The notes: generated by a model from the letters alone, not told the origin. 64,000 nt of DNA from H2-BAC3 sp045863035 (GCA_045863035.1 BTUV01000009.1:1-64000); one strand, 5' to 3'; positions 6,807 through 15,314 are shown, counted from the stretch's first letter. Numbers and translations are program-made.

Positions 6807-9800
6807 TTAAAAAAGGAAAACCAAGAAAAACCCTTATCCTCGGTTCCGGGGCATTGCAGATTGGTCAGGCAGGTGAGTTTGATTACTCAGGAAGTCAGGC
6901 AATTAAAGCGCTCAAGGAGGATGGCGTTGCAACAGTACTCATCAATCCGAACATCGCTACCATTCAGACCTCAGATGATCTGGCAGATACGGTTTATTTC
7001 CTGCCTCTTTCACCTTTCTTTGTTGAGCAGGTTATTGAAAAAGAAAAGCCGGATTCAATTTTGCTTGGCTTTGGCGGTCAGACTGCACTTAATATTGGAG
7101 TCACGTTATATGATACAGGTGTTCTTGCCAAATATGGCGTAAGAGTGCTGGGAACTCCGGTTGAATCAATTAAAGATACCGAAGACCGGAATCTTTTTGC
7201 GATGCGTGTTGAAGAAGCGGGCTTTAAGGTTGCGCGCAGTAAAACAGTTGAATCGGTTGATGAGGCGATTGTTGCTGCCGAGACGATAGGATTTCCCGTA
7301 ATGGTGCGTATTGCTTATGCACTTGGCGGTCTTGGTTCAGGCATTGTAAATAACACCGAAGAACTGAAGCAGAAAGCAGAACGGGCTTTTGTATATACGA
7401 GCCAGATTCTGATTGAGGAGAGTCTTTACGGCTGGAAAGAACTTGAATATGAAATCGTGCGTGACCGTTATGATAACTGCATAACCGTCTGCTCGATGGA
7501 AAATATTGACCCGATGGGTATTCACACCGGGGATAGCATTGTGGTTGCACCGGTGCAGACCCTGAGCGCATCAGAAAACTTTAAACTGCGTTCGATAGGC
7601 ATACGTCTCATTCGTCACTTAAAAATTGTGGGTGAGTGCAATATACAATACGCACTCGACCCGAACTCTGATGACTACCGCATTATTGAGGTAAACGCGC
7701 GCTTAAGCAGAAGCTCAGCACTTGCAAGCAAGGCAACAGGATATCCGCTTGCGTTTGTTGCGACAAAACTTGCGCTTGGTTATGATTTAAATGAAGTTGA
7801 AAACATCATAACAAAAGAAACCTCCGCCTGTTTTGAACCGGCACTTGACTACATCGTGCTTAAATATCCGCGGTGGGATTTGCAGAAGTTCCGCCAGGTG
7901 AGCACACAGCTTGGCTCGGAGATGAAGTCTGTGGGCGAGGTAATGGCTATCGGCAGAACGCTGGAAGAGGTACTGCAGAAAGCTATCCGTATGCTTGATA
8001 TTGGCATGCAGGGCTTCAGCGGGCATGATTTGGTATTCACTGATCTTGATAAAGCGCTTGAGATTCCTACCGACAGAAGAATGTTCGCCATAGCAACAGC
8101 ACTTGAACAGGGATATACGGTTGAAAGAATAAGCGAGATTTCAAAGATTAATACCTGGTTCCTCTATAAAATGAAAAATATTATAGACATGAAGCGGGCA
8201 CTGCAGGGGAGGGAAGTTAAGAGTATATCTGATGAAGAAATGCGAAAGGCAAAACAGAGCGGATACTCCGACCGTCAGCTTGCTTCACTGCTTGGTAGTG
8301 ATGAAAACAGCATTCGCTCAGAAAGAATTAAGCGTGGTATTGTACCGTTTGTAAAACAGATTGACACTCTGGCTGCTGAGTATCCGGCACATACAAACTA
8401 TTTGTATATGACGTATAACGGCAGTGAGGATGATATTGAAACCGGTGATGAAAAACAGATTATCGTTCTTGGCGGCGGTGCATATCGCATTGGATCATCA
8501 GTTGAGTTTGACTGGTGCTGCGTAAATGCAGTAACCACGCTGAACAAATCCGGCTATAAAAGCATCATGATCAATTATAACCCGGAGACGGTGAGCACTG
8601 ATCATGATACCTGCGACAAACTGTATTTTGAGGAGATGTCCTTAGAACGTGTGCTTGATATATACGAGAAGGAGTCAGCCGCGGGAGTAATCGTTTCGAT
8701 GGGGGGACAGATTCCGAATAATCTGGCGATGAAGCTTTATTACAGGAATGTGCATATATTGGGAACAAGTCCGCTCAAGATTGACAGTGCGGAGAATCGT
8801 GACACATTTTCGAAGATACTTGACACGCTTGATATAGATCAGCCGGAGTGGCGCGAACTGACAAACCTGAAAGCCGCTAAAGAGTTCGCTGATGAGGTGA
8901 GTTATCCGGTGTTAATCAGACCGAGCTATGTGCTGAGCGGTGCAGCAATGAGCATTGTGCTGAACAGTGATGAGCTTGAGGAGTATCTGAAAAAGGCCTC
9001 TGATATATCACCGGAGCATCCGGTGGTTATCAGTAAATTCATAACTGATGCACGTGAGATTGAAGTTGATGCAGTTGCGGTGAACGGACAGCTATTCTGT
9101 TATGCAATATCCGAGCATGTTGAAAACGCGGGTGTACATTCCGGCGATGCTACCATAGTTCTGCCTCCGCAGAGAACCTATCTTGAAACCATGCGCCGGG
9201 TTAAGCATATAACAAAACAGATAGCACGCGCGCTTGAGATAACCGGTCCCTTTAATATTCAGTTTATTGCAAAGGATAATGAAGTTAAAGTAATAGAATG
9301 TAACTTACGGGCATCGCGGAGTTTTCCGTTTGTTTCAAAGGTGCTGAAAATTAACTTCATTGAAATTGCAGTGCGCCTGATGCTGGGTGAAGAGGTTGAA
9401 AAAATTGACCGTTCATCCTTTGATCTTGATTACGTAGGGGTGAAGGCATCACAGTTTTCCTTCACACGTCTGAAGGGAAGTGACCCTGTTACCGGTGTTG
9501 AGATGGCATCAACCGGAGAGGTTGCATGTCTGGGCGATGATTTTAATGAGGCATTCTTAAAGAGTGTGCTTGCTACCGGATATAGAATCCCCAAAAAAGG
9601 AGTATTGCTTTCGACTGGTACGCCGAAGGAGAAACTTGAGTTCATTGAAGAATTAAGAACCCTCCGTGCACGCGGTCTGAAATTTTACGGTACACAAGGA
9701 ACGGCTGACTTCTATAAACAATATGATATAGAGGTGCAGCATCTTTACCGCCCGTATGAAAAGCTGGAGCCCTCAGTGCTTTCGGTAATGGAGTCGGGGG

Positions 9801-9997
9801 AGGTTGATCTGGTGATTAACATACCGAAGAATTCTGAAAAACTGGAGCTTGATACTGATTATCTCATCCGCCGCCGTGCGGTTGATCTGAATATTCCGCT
9901 TATTACTAATATACAGTTCGCCAAGCGGTTTGTGAAGGCACTGCGTATATATGGGCTGGAGAATCTGCCGATTAAAAGCTGGAACGAGTACAATTAG
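6803..9997 (+). CDS. carB: Carbamoyl-phosphate synthase large subunit
   Basis: 1064 aa, full length for CarB. It forms carbamoyl phosphate from bicarbonate, ammonia and two ATP. Two homologous halves are visible, each beginning with a glycine-rich nucleotide loop (LILGSGALQIGQAGEFDYSG near residue 12; IIVLGGGAYRIGSSVEFDW near 553) and carrying ATP-grasp segments (EVNARLSRSSALASKATGYP; ECNLRASRSFPFVSKV). The last ~130 residues form the MGS-like allosteric domain (GVLLSTGTPKEKLEFIEEL, DLVINIPKN). It overlaps carA by 4 bp. The codon pattern is housekeeping-like. Confidence 0.98.
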   Translation: MIKKGKPRKTLILGSGALQIGQAGEFDYSGSQAIKALKEDGVATVLINPNIATIQTSDDLADTVYFLPLSPFFVEQVIEKEKPDSILLGFGGQTALNIGVTLYDTGVLAKYGVRVLGTPVESIKDTEDRNLFAMRVEEAGFKVARSKTVESVDEAIVAAETIGFPVMVRIAYALGGLGSGIVNNTEELKQKAERAFVYTSQILIEESLYGWKELEYEIVRDRYDNCITVCSMENIDPMGIHTGDSIVVAPVQTLSASENFKLRSIGIRLIRHLKIVGECNIQYALDPNSDDYRIIEVNARLSRSSALASKATGYPLAFVATKLALGYDLNEVENIITKETSACFEPALDYIVLKYPRWDLQKFRQVSTQLGSEMKSVGEVMAIGRTLEEVLQKAIRMLDIGMQGFSGHDLVFTDLDKALEIPTDRRMFAIATALEQGYTVERISEISKINTWFLYKMKNIIDMKRALQGREVKSISDEEMRKAKQSGYSDRQLASLLGSDENSIRSERIKRGIVPFVKQIDTLAAEYPAHTNYLYMTYNGSEDDIETGDEKQIIVLGGGAYRIGSSVEFDWCCVNAVTTLNKSGYKSIMINYNPETVSTDHDTCDKLYFEEMSLERVLDIYEKESAAGVIVSMGGQIPNNLAMKLYYRNVHILGTSPLKIDSAENRDTFSKILDTLDIDQPEWRELTNLKAAKEFADEVSYPVLIRPSYVLSGAAMSIVLNSDELEEYLKKASDISPEHPVVISKFITDAREIEVDAVAVNGQLFCYAISEHVENAGVHSGDATIVLPPQRTYLETMRRVKHITKQIARALEITGPFNIQFIAKDNEVKVIECNLRASRSFPFVSKVLKINFIEIAVRLMLGEEVEKIDRSSFDLDYVGVKASQFSFTRLKGSDPVTGVEMASTGEVACLGDDFNEAFLKSVLATGYRIPKKGVLLSTGTPKEKLEFIEELRTLRARGLKFYGTQGTADFYKQYDIEVQHLYRPYEKLEPSVLSVMESGEVDLVINIPKNSEKLELDTDYLIRRRAVDLNIPLITNIQFAKRFVKALRIYGLENLPIKSWNEYN

Positions 9998-10386
9998 TAA
10001 TTAGGAGTTAGTATTTAGTATTTAGTATTTAGTAATCAATGTACAATTAACAATGTACAATTTACAATGATTATTTCAGGCACTTTAACTTTTAACTGAA
10101 TCAATGGCACGCGGATTTTACGGATGCTAAAGCAACGCGGATTTGAACAGATCAGAAAACTCTTTGCGTCATAGCGTCTTTGCGCGAGGTTTCCGGAAAT
10201 GGGACGCGGATTTTACGGATACAAGCAACGCAGATTCTGAACGGATCGGAAAATCAATGTACAATTAACAATGAACAATGTACATTTCGACCACTTTTAA
10301 CTTTTAACTCAAATGATAGCACGCGGATTTTCGCGGATTAATTACACATTGCTTTTTGAAAATTATTAATTCTGATTTTTCTAACT
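9998..10386. repeat. Repeat-filled intergenic region downstream of carB
   Basis: Three kinds of repeat are packed here: TAGTATTTAGTATTTAGTA (9995-10035); TGTACAAT units (10039-10070 and 10257-10285, CAATGTACAATTAACAATG type); and two ~54-bp direct copies of an ACGCGGATTTTACGGAT...GCAACGC element (10107-10160 and 10203-10255, about 97 bp apart), with a shorter third copy at 10320-10340. No gene or terminator hairpin was recognised. Confidence 0.7.
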
Positions 10387-10389
10387 TTG
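10382..10389 (+). promoter_or_regulatory. Perfect TAnnTTTG -7 box overlapping the crp/fnr-type start codon
   Basis: TAACTTTG matches the Bacteroidetes -7 consensus. A TTG 23 bp upstream (within GCTTTTTGAAAATT) could serve as -33. The last three bases of the box are also the TTG used as start codon for the regulator, so either the true translation start is further downstream at a non-ATG codon or the box is fortuitous. Confidence 0.4.
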
Positions 10390-11082
10390 TCTTCTGATAA
10401 AAAACCTAAACCGACTTTAAGAGATATCCCTCTCTTTTCTGAGCTGAGTATTGAGCAGTTGCGTGAAATCTCTGCACTTAGTGAGATAAGGAGCTGTAAG
10501 CGCAAAGAACGGCTTTTTACTGAGAATGAACAGTATAAGGGATTCTATATATTGCTCAAGGGCACGATTAAGGTTTACAAAATTACCGATTCAGGCCGTG
10601 AAGCTGTTATGCATCTGCTCAAGCCAATTTCATCCTTTGGTGATATCCCTCTTTTTGACGGTAAGGATTATCCCGTTAACGCGGAGGCAACGGAAGAGAG
10701 TCTGGTATTGTTTGTCTCAAAAGACGGCTTCATTTCATTGCTGCGAAAAAATCCGGAAATAGCTTTAAAAATGCTGGGAGGTTTTGCAAAGCGGTTAAAA
10801 AAACTTGTCGGTCAGGTTGAAGACTTAACAACTCGTGATATCCGTCTTCGTCTTGCAAAGTATCTGTTGGAGGAAATTAAAAACGCCGGTACAGAAAATC
10901 TGCCTGAACCGGTTGTTACCTTGACGCTTCCTAAGTCCGCACTGGCCAGCTATCTCGGAACAATAACAGAGACACTTTCGCGGACATTCAAAAAGCTGCA
11001 GGAAGATGGCATCATAAAAGTTAGAAACAATAAAATTATTGTAATCAACTGTCCGGCTCTTAAAGAACTGGCAAAACACTAA
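10387..11082 (+). CDS. Crp/Fnr-family transcriptional regulator
   Basis: 231 aa. Residues ~14-130 are a cyclic-nucleotide-type sensor (IPLFSELSIEQL, GFYILLKGTIKVYK, FGDIPLFDG) and ~150-225 a winged helix-turn-helix (LPKSALASYLGTITETLSRTFKKL). The recognition helix has E195-T-L-S198-R199, the E-x-x-S-R arrangement with which Fnr and DNR/NnrR proteins read TTGA half-sites. There is no N-terminal cysteine cluster, so it is not an Fe-S Fnr; a DNR/NnrR-like (NO-sensing) or other Crp type is more likely. A palindrome with matching half-sites lies 117 bp past its end, upstream of the DUF2249 operon, so it is the probable regulator of that operon. The start is TTG; no ATG exists before residue ~75 and the family alignment requires this early start or one very near it. 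Confidence 0.88.
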   Translation: MSSDKKPKPTLRDIPLFSELSIEQLREISALSEIRSCKRKERLFTENEQYKGFYILLKGTIKVYKITDSGREAVMHLLKPISSFGDIPLFDGKDYPVNAEATEESLVLFVSKDGFISLLRKNPEIALKMLGGFAKRLKKLVGQVEDLTTRDIRLRLAKYLLEEIKNAGTENLPEPVVTLTLPKSALASYLGTITETLSRTFKKLQEDGIIKVRNNKIIVINCPALKELAKH

Positions 11083-11198
11083 CCTTATTTTCTTCCTCCT
11101 GATGCCCTAAACATCACCGGATAGTTGTTAAATCTGTTGCTTTTCGGTTCTTGTAAGAATCAAGACTGCTTTTCTGCACTGAAAAATGTGTGTTTTCC

Positions 11199-11210
11199 TG
11201 ACTTAAGTCA
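11199..11210 (+). promoter_or_regulatory. Crp/Fnr-type binding site
   Basis: TGACTTAAGTCA is a perfect 12-bp palindrome with an A on its right flank, close to the TTGAC-N4-GTCAA sites of DNR/NnrR regulators. Its centre is 11204.5, about 42 bp upstream of the start expected from the TAAATTTC box at 11234-11241, the classical class II activation spacing. It lies between a Crp/Fnr-type gene and the operon it probably activates. Confidence 0.65.
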
Positions 11211-11233
11211 AATACCCGCATTTCGGTATAGGG

Positions 11234-11241
11234 TAAATTTC
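11234..11241 (+). promoter_or_regulatory. Probable -7 promoter box of the DUF2249 operon
   Basis: TAAATTTC, 7 of 8 matches to TAnnTTTG, 32 bp upstream of the first ATG. It lacks a convincing -33 element, as expected for a promoter that relies on an activator bound at the palindrome 11199-11210. Confidence 0.5.
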
Positions 11242-11272
11242 CATTGTAAATTTTTAATCATAGAAAGAAACA

Positions 11273-11500
11273 ATGGATTACAAACAATTAGACATCAGAC
11301 CGGTTCCTCCCAGAGAGAGACATCCGATGATTTTTTCCACTTTTGATGCACTTCAGCCGGGCGAAGGATTTCAGCTTGTGAACGATCATGAGCCGCGCCC
11401 GCTCTTTTATCAGTTTGAGCACGAACGTCCGGGGCTGTTTCATTGGGAATATCAGGAAAAAGGTCCGGAACTCTGGCGTGTAAACATTACGCGGATATAA
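11273..11500 (+). CDS. DUF2249 domain protein (single domain)
   Basis: 75 aa, one DUF2249 unit: LDIRPVPPRERHPMIFSTFDAL then the signature PGEGFQLVNDHEPRPLFYQF and W-rich end (HWEYQEKGPELWRV). The D-H-x-P-x-P-L motif is complete. DUF2249 proteins have a TusA/SirA-like fold and in many bacteria sit beside NO-responsive or denitrification genes; no activity is established here. First gene of a seven-gene operon, preceded by a Crp/Fnr site. Confidence 0.88.
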   Translation: MDYKQLDIRPVPPRERHPMIFSTFDALQPGEGFQLVNDHEPRPLFYQFEHERPGLFHWEYQEKGPELWRVNITRI

Positions 11501-11541
11501 GAGTACATTTCAGTTAATCGGAACTAATGAAAGTGAATTGA

Positions 11542-12096
11542 ATGAATCAATCAGACAGTAATATATCAATGCCGGAATTTCTTAAAACGGTTTCGCCGGA
11601 AAAAATTAAAGAACTGGATGTGCGTCCGATTCTCGCCGGTGGGCAGGACCCATTTGCGCAGATAATGGGAGCGGTAAGTTCGCTGAGTGAAGGCGATGTT
11701 TTGCATCTCATTAACTCTTTTGAACCTCTCCCTCTCTATAAAGTTTTGGGAAGACAGGGGTTTGAGCACTTTACTGAACAGAAGGGTGAAGAGTATCATA
11801 TATACTTTTGGCAGACAGAAGCTGCATCAGAAGAGGGAGCGAAAGTTCTGGTCAAAAAAAATGAAGCCGCCGAGACAGTTGTTTTAGAACTTGATGTACG
11901 CGGATTAGAACCACCTGAACCAATGATTAAAATTCTGGAAAAACTTACCCGGCTTCCGGAATGTGCAGTTCTGTTGGTGCATCATCATCGCGAGCCGGTA
12001 ATGCTCTATCCGAAACTTGAAGAAAACGGTTTTGAGGCAACCGCTAATAAGATAGAAGAAAATTATTACAAAGTGCTTATCAGCCGCAAGAAATAG
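11542..12096 (+). CDS. Tandem DUF2249 protein
   Basis: 184 aa with two DUF2249 units. The first (~20-98) has KELDVRPILAGGQDPFAQIM and LHLINSFEPLPLYKVL; the second (~112-182) has VLELDVRGLEPPEPMIKIL and AVLLVHHHREPVMLYPKL. The N-terminal unit has lost the D-H of the N-D-H-x-P-x-P-L motif (N-S-F-E-P-L-P-L), while the second keeps a triple histidine (HHHREP), so the two halves have probably specialised. It follows the single-domain DUF2249 gene by 41 bp and precedes the membrane protein by 5 bp. Confidence 0.85.
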   Translation: MNQSDSNISMPEFLKTVSPEKIKELDVRPILAGGQDPFAQIMGAVSSLSEGDVLHLINSFEPLPLYKVLGRQGFEHFTEQKGEEYHIYFWQTEAASEEGAKVLVKKNEAAETVVLELDVRGLEPPEPMIKILEKLTRLPECAVLLVHHHREPVMLYPKLEENGFEATANKIEENYYKVLISRKK

Positions 12097-12101
12097 CAAA
12101 C

Positions 12102-13364
12102 ATGTCTGCCGGGTCAATAGCATCTTCATCATACGCGCCTCCGTTTAGGATAGTGTCAAAATACTTCATCACGGCTATTGCCTCATTTGTGTTTTTAGCT
12201 TTGGTGATGCTGTTGCATTATGACTCGATCACGGGGCATCATTTTCAGCCGAAAGTGTTGTCACTAAATCACCTGGCGGCGCTCGGTTGGATTACGATGA
12301 TCATCTTCGGAGCAATGTTTCAATTGGTGCCTGTTGTGCTTGAAGCTCCGCTTTACAGTACGCTTCTCGCGGAGGTGCAGTATTGGATTTATACGGCTGG
12401 TACCATCGGACTGGTCTGGTGTTTCTGGGTGTTTGAAACAGGATGGCTGCTGCTGGTATCAGCATCTATGTTAAATCTTGCAGTGCTGCTCTTTGTATAT
12501 AATATATTCCGCACCATGAAGTCAGTCCCCCGGCTTAATATGACCGGCAAATATCTGGCGTCCGGGGTGACGTATCTCGGAGCTACGGCAATTTTGGGAC
12601 TACTGCTGAGTATAAATCTTGGCACGCCGTTTCTGTCGTTTGATCATCTGCGTTATCTGAATCTGCATGCGCATCTTGGTTTTGCCGGCTGGATTACTTT
12701 TGTAGTGATGGGAGTTTCTTATAAACTGATTCCGATGTTTACCCTCTCTCATAACTATCCCGCAAAACTGGAAGCTCCGGTTTTTTGGTGCATGAATGCG
12801 GGGCTCATTGGTATCACGATCACCGGTCATCTGGAGAAAAATCCGCTTTTCTATATAAGTTCACTGCTGATAGCATCGGCGGTGATCATGTTTCTGGTGC
12901 AGATATCTCTTATCTTTAAGCACCGGGTAAGGCGGCATCTTGATACAGGAATAAAATATTCAGCAGTTGCGTATCTGATGATGGGGCTGAGCATGGTTCT
13001 CGGAATCTTTACGGCATTCGTCCAGGCCGAAAATATTCCCAATCTGACAATTGCTTACGGAGTGATGCTGATGTTCGGATATATATCACTTCTGATTTCG
13101 GGGCAGATGTATAAAATTGTACCGTTCCTTGTCTGGTATGACAAATATAGCAGCAAAGTCGGCAAAGAACCTGTTCCGCTTTTGAAAGAAATGATACAGG
13201 AAAAATATGCTGAGGCCCAGCTTTTATTTCTGCTGGTATCTGCTTTTGGCGCGGTTTTTTCACTTGTTTTCAGAAGTGAAACCGGCGCGCTCATCTCATT
13301 TTCCCTTCTATTTGCCGGTTCGCTGGTTTTTTTATATAACATGATATATATTTTCAGGAGATAA
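12102..13364 (+). CDS. Haem-copper-oxidase subunit I-like/NnrS-like membrane protein
   Basis: 420 aa, about 12 transmembrane segments. Two related segments carry the histidine motif seen in CcoN, NorB and NnrS relatives: LNHLAALGWITMIIFGAMFQLVP near residue 50 and LHAHLGFAGWITFVVMGVSYKLIP near ~195. The HH pair and the further histidines that bind CuB and the second haem in true terminal oxidases are not evident, so this is unlikely to be a complete oxidase. Haem binding through the two histidine segments is inferred. It sits in the DUF2249/DUF59/ferredoxin operon, alongside a smaller protein with the same motif (13674-14129). Proteins of this sort occur beside denitrification and NO-response genes. 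Confidence 0.72.
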   Translation: MSAGSIASSSYAPPFRIVSKYFITAIASFVFLALVMLLHYDSITGHHFQPKVLSLNHLAALGWITMIIFGAMFQLVPVVLEAPLYSTLLAEVQYWIYTAGTIGLVWCFWVFETGWLLLVSASMLNLAVLLFVYNIFRTMKSVPRLNMTGKYLASGVTYLGATAILGLLLSINLGTPFLSFDHLRYLNLHAHLGFAGWITFVVMGVSYKLIPMFTLSHNYPAKLEAPVFWCMNAGLIGITITGHLEKNPLFYISSLLIASAVIMFLVQISLIFKHRVRRHLDTGIKYSAVAYLMMGLSMVLGIFTAFVQAENIPNLTIAYGVMLMFGYISLLISGQMYKIVPFLVWYDKYSSKVGKEPVPLLKEMIQEKYAEAQLLFLLVSAFGAVFSLVFRSETGALISFSLLFAGSLVFLYNMIYIFRR

Positions 13365-13368
13365 CGTT

Positions 13369-13665
13369 ATGCTTACGGTGCAGCAGGTTACAACATTGTT
13401 AAAAAATGTGATTGATCCTGAAATAGGGGTTAACATTGTTGACCTGGGGTTGGTTTACGGAGTTGATGTTACAGAGAACGAAGTTATGATTACGATGACA
13501 TTAACAACCCCGGGCTGCCCGATGCATAACAGTATCACAACCTGGACTGAGAATATCATTCAGCAAAATGCACCCGGCACCACAGCAAAAATTAATCTGG
13601 TCTGGGAACCGGCATGGACACCGGACCGCATTGATCCGGCAGTGCGCGCCGAGCTGGGTCTGTAG
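13369..13665 (+). CDS. DUF59 (MIP18/PaaD-like) metal-sulfur cluster assembly protein
   Basis: 98 aa, a complete DUF59 domain: VIDPEIGVNIVDLGLVYGV, MTLTTPGCPMHNSI and the C-terminal VWEPAWTPDRIDPAVRAELG. This family (SufT, PaaD, Cia2/MIP18) helps maturation of Fe-S proteins. The conserved Cys is in TTPGCPM (Cys48). Its clients here could be the ferredoxin at 14129-14380 or another target of the operon. Starts 4 bp after the preceding gene. Confidence 0.9.
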   Translation: MLTVQQVTTLLKNVIDPEIGVNIVDLGLVYGVDVTENEVMITMTLTTPGCPMHNSITTWTENIIQQNAPGTTAKINLVWEPAWTPDRIDPAVRAELGL

Positions 13666-13673
13666 GTACTGAC

Positions 13674-14129
13674 GTGTTTTCGACCGTACGTTACTTCATT
13701 AAAACCAGTCTGGCGTTTCTTGTTACCGGAATACTGACGGGGTTGTATATGTCTTACTTAAAATATATAGAGCGAACAGGTTACAGCCCAGAGCTTATTT
13801 CAGCGCATACACACCTCATTCTTGTCGGCTCTGTTATGATGATGATTATGGGAGTTGCGCTATGGTTTTTTCCGAGAGCTGAAAAAGATGATAAGAAATA
13901 TAATCCCGATCTGATTCTTGCTACCTATTGGGTAATGACACTTGCCACTTCCTTCCGGTTTATTTTTCAAATAATTGCATCATTTCACGCAACAGAATGG
14001 AGCGGCTATGGTGTTGCAGTCAGTTCTGCATTGCAGGTGATTGGGATGATTCTGTTTTTCTATTCTATCTGGGGGCGCATCCGTCCGGTAGGCAGCCAGC
14101 ATCGTGAGGCAAAAGGAGAAAAGTTCTGA
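13674..14129 (+). CDS. Small haem-copper-oxidase-like membrane protein
   Basis: 151 aa, four hydrophobic segments. The segment AHTHLILVGSVMMMIMGVALWFFPR (~43-67) matches the H-x-H-L...G...M..G....FPR pattern of CcoN/NorB/NnrS-type proteins, but the protein is only about a third of their size, so at most one haem-ligand pair is present. The start is a GTG at 13674, 8 bp after the DUF59 stop; no ATG is available before the first membrane segment. It overlaps the ferredoxin gene by 1 bp (TGATG). It may pair with the 420-aa protein at 12102-13364; this is inference. Confidence 0.7.
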   Translation: MFSTVRYFIKTSLAFLVTGILTGLYMSYLKYIERTGYSPELISAHTHLILVGSVMMMIMGVALWFFPRAEKDDKKYNPDLILATYWVMTLATSFRFIFQIIASFHATEWSGYGVAVSSALQVIGMILFFYSIWGRIRPVGSQHREAKGEKF

Positions 14130-14380
14130 TGATGTATATCGATGAAAACTGCATAAACTGCGGTGCATGTGCGGTTGAGTGTCCGGTCGAAGCAATACTA
14201 CCGCCGGGAGAACCGATAGCAATCGGGGGCGGAAAAAAAGAAGAGCCACTGTCAGATGAACACTATTTTATAGTACCTGAGGACTGCACAGAGTGTGCCG
14301 GGCTTTCAGCAGTAAAATGTATTGTGGTCTGTCCGATGGATGCAATTAAATCTACAGAGTATCTCATTAACAATATATAA
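14129..14380 (+). CDS. 2[4Fe-4S] ferredoxin-type protein
   Basis: 83 aa. The first cluster motif is canonical, CINCGACAVECP (Cys8, 11, 14, 18). The second is irregular, CTECAGLSAVKCIVVCP, with seven residues between the second and third cysteines, as in the long-loop ferredoxins of the YfhL or Allochromatium type. It should act as a cytoplasmic low-potential electron carrier. Start overlaps the upstream stop by 1 bp. Confidence 0.9.
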   Translation: MMYIDENCINCGACAVECPVEAILPPGEPIAIGGGKKEEPLSDEHYFIVPEDCTECAGLSAVKCIVVCPMDAIKSTEYLINNI

Positions 14381-14389
14381 GGATTAATA

Positions 14390-14986
14390 ATGAAAACACA
14401 GTCATTTTCCGGATTCAGTATTCTTGGCGTAATTGTTCTTTTTCTCACGCTTACAGGGTATATATTTCCTCACTGCGATGCGGTTGAAGGACCGGTAGTA
14501 AAAGCAGCCCAAAAGGCAATTTCAACCGGAAACATTAACCACGTGCTTATCTGGGTTCGTGCTGAGGATGAGAATGAACTAAAAGACCTTTTTAAGCGTG
14601 TTCAAAGTGTGAGTAAGTTAAATAAGGAAGCAGCTACACTGGCGCAAGACTATTTTTATGAAACTGTTGTGCGGATTCACCGCATGGGTGAGGGAGTCGG
14701 ATATACCGGAATTAAACCAGCCGGATATGAACCGGAACCGGGAATCCTCGCGGCTGACGAAGCATTAGAGCACAAATCAGTAGAAACAATTTTGCATCAC
14801 ACCGGCGAAAAGCATCATGCACATGTAAAAGAGTTGTTTGGTGAAGTGGTTTCAAAGAGCAGCTTTGCAGTTGATGATCTGAAGGCAGGGAGAGAATATG
14901 TTGCAAAATATGTAACCTTTATTCATTACATCGAAAGTTTATATAAAGGGGAAACGCCTAAAACAGATGAGCACCATCATCATTAA
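14390..14986 (+). CDS. DUF6448-family exported protein
   Basis: 198 aa. An N-terminal hydrophobic signal segment (FSILGVIVLFLTLTGYIFPHCDAVEGP) is followed by the family's HCDAVEGPVVKAA motif and AISTGNINHVLIWVRAEDE. There is a histidine-rich region near 137-146 (HHTGEKHHAH) and the protein ends in HHHH, suggesting metal binding. Function is not known. It is the last gene of the operon, 9 bp after the ferredoxin, and followed by a repeat tract and a hairpin terminator at 15315-15352. Confidence 0.8.
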   Translation: MKTQSFSGFSILGVIVLFLTLTGYIFPHCDAVEGPVVKAAQKAISTGNINHVLIWVRAEDENELKDLFKRVQSVSKLNKEAATLAQDYFYETVVRIHRMGEGVGYTGIKPAGYEPEPGILAADEALEHKSVETILHHTGEKHHAHVKELFGEVVSKSSFAVDDLKAGREYVAKYVTFIHYIESLYKGETPKTDEHHHH

Positions 14987-14997
14987 TTTGGAATTGG

Positions 14998-15080
14998 TAA
15001 TTAGTAATCAATGTACAATGTACAATGAACAATGTACAATGAACAATGTACAATGTACAATGTACAATGTACAACCCGGT
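14998..15080. repeat. TGTACAATG simple-repeat tract
   Basis: Consecutive CAATGTACAATGAACAATG-type units directly downstream of the DUF6448 gene. The same units occur at 10039-10070, 10257-10285, 20050-20088, 24239-24320 and 53862-53893. Confidence 0.85.
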
Positions 15081-15314
15081 TACTTTTACCTTTTTAACTT
15101 TTAACTCTAAAAATGGCACGGGGGTTTTGCATACGCAAGCAGTGATGCTAAAGAGATCGTGCTAATCGCGGGCTTTGTTTTTCGTGTTGCAATTGCGTGG
15201 ATGTTCGCGCAAAGACACAACAAATTAAACTCAAACTGAGCGGAGTTTAGCGCAGAGTTTTAAGTTCAGCATCCAAATCGTCCGCATATTCTCCGGATGA
15301 GTAGTAATTAACGC

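Noticed and set aside
12102..13364. Considered as a true terminal oxidase or NO reductase catalytic subunit
   Set aside because: The HH pair and remaining copper/haem histidines expected of CcoN or NorB are not visible, and no cytochrome c or subunit II gene adjoins.
15113..15132. TGGCACGGGGGTTTTGCA resembles a sigma-54 -24/-12 promoter, of interest because rpoN is in the window
   Set aside because: The spacing between TGGCAC and TTGCA is 7 rather than 5, the sequence is part of a repeated GGCACG-type intergenic element, and no suitable gene follows closely.
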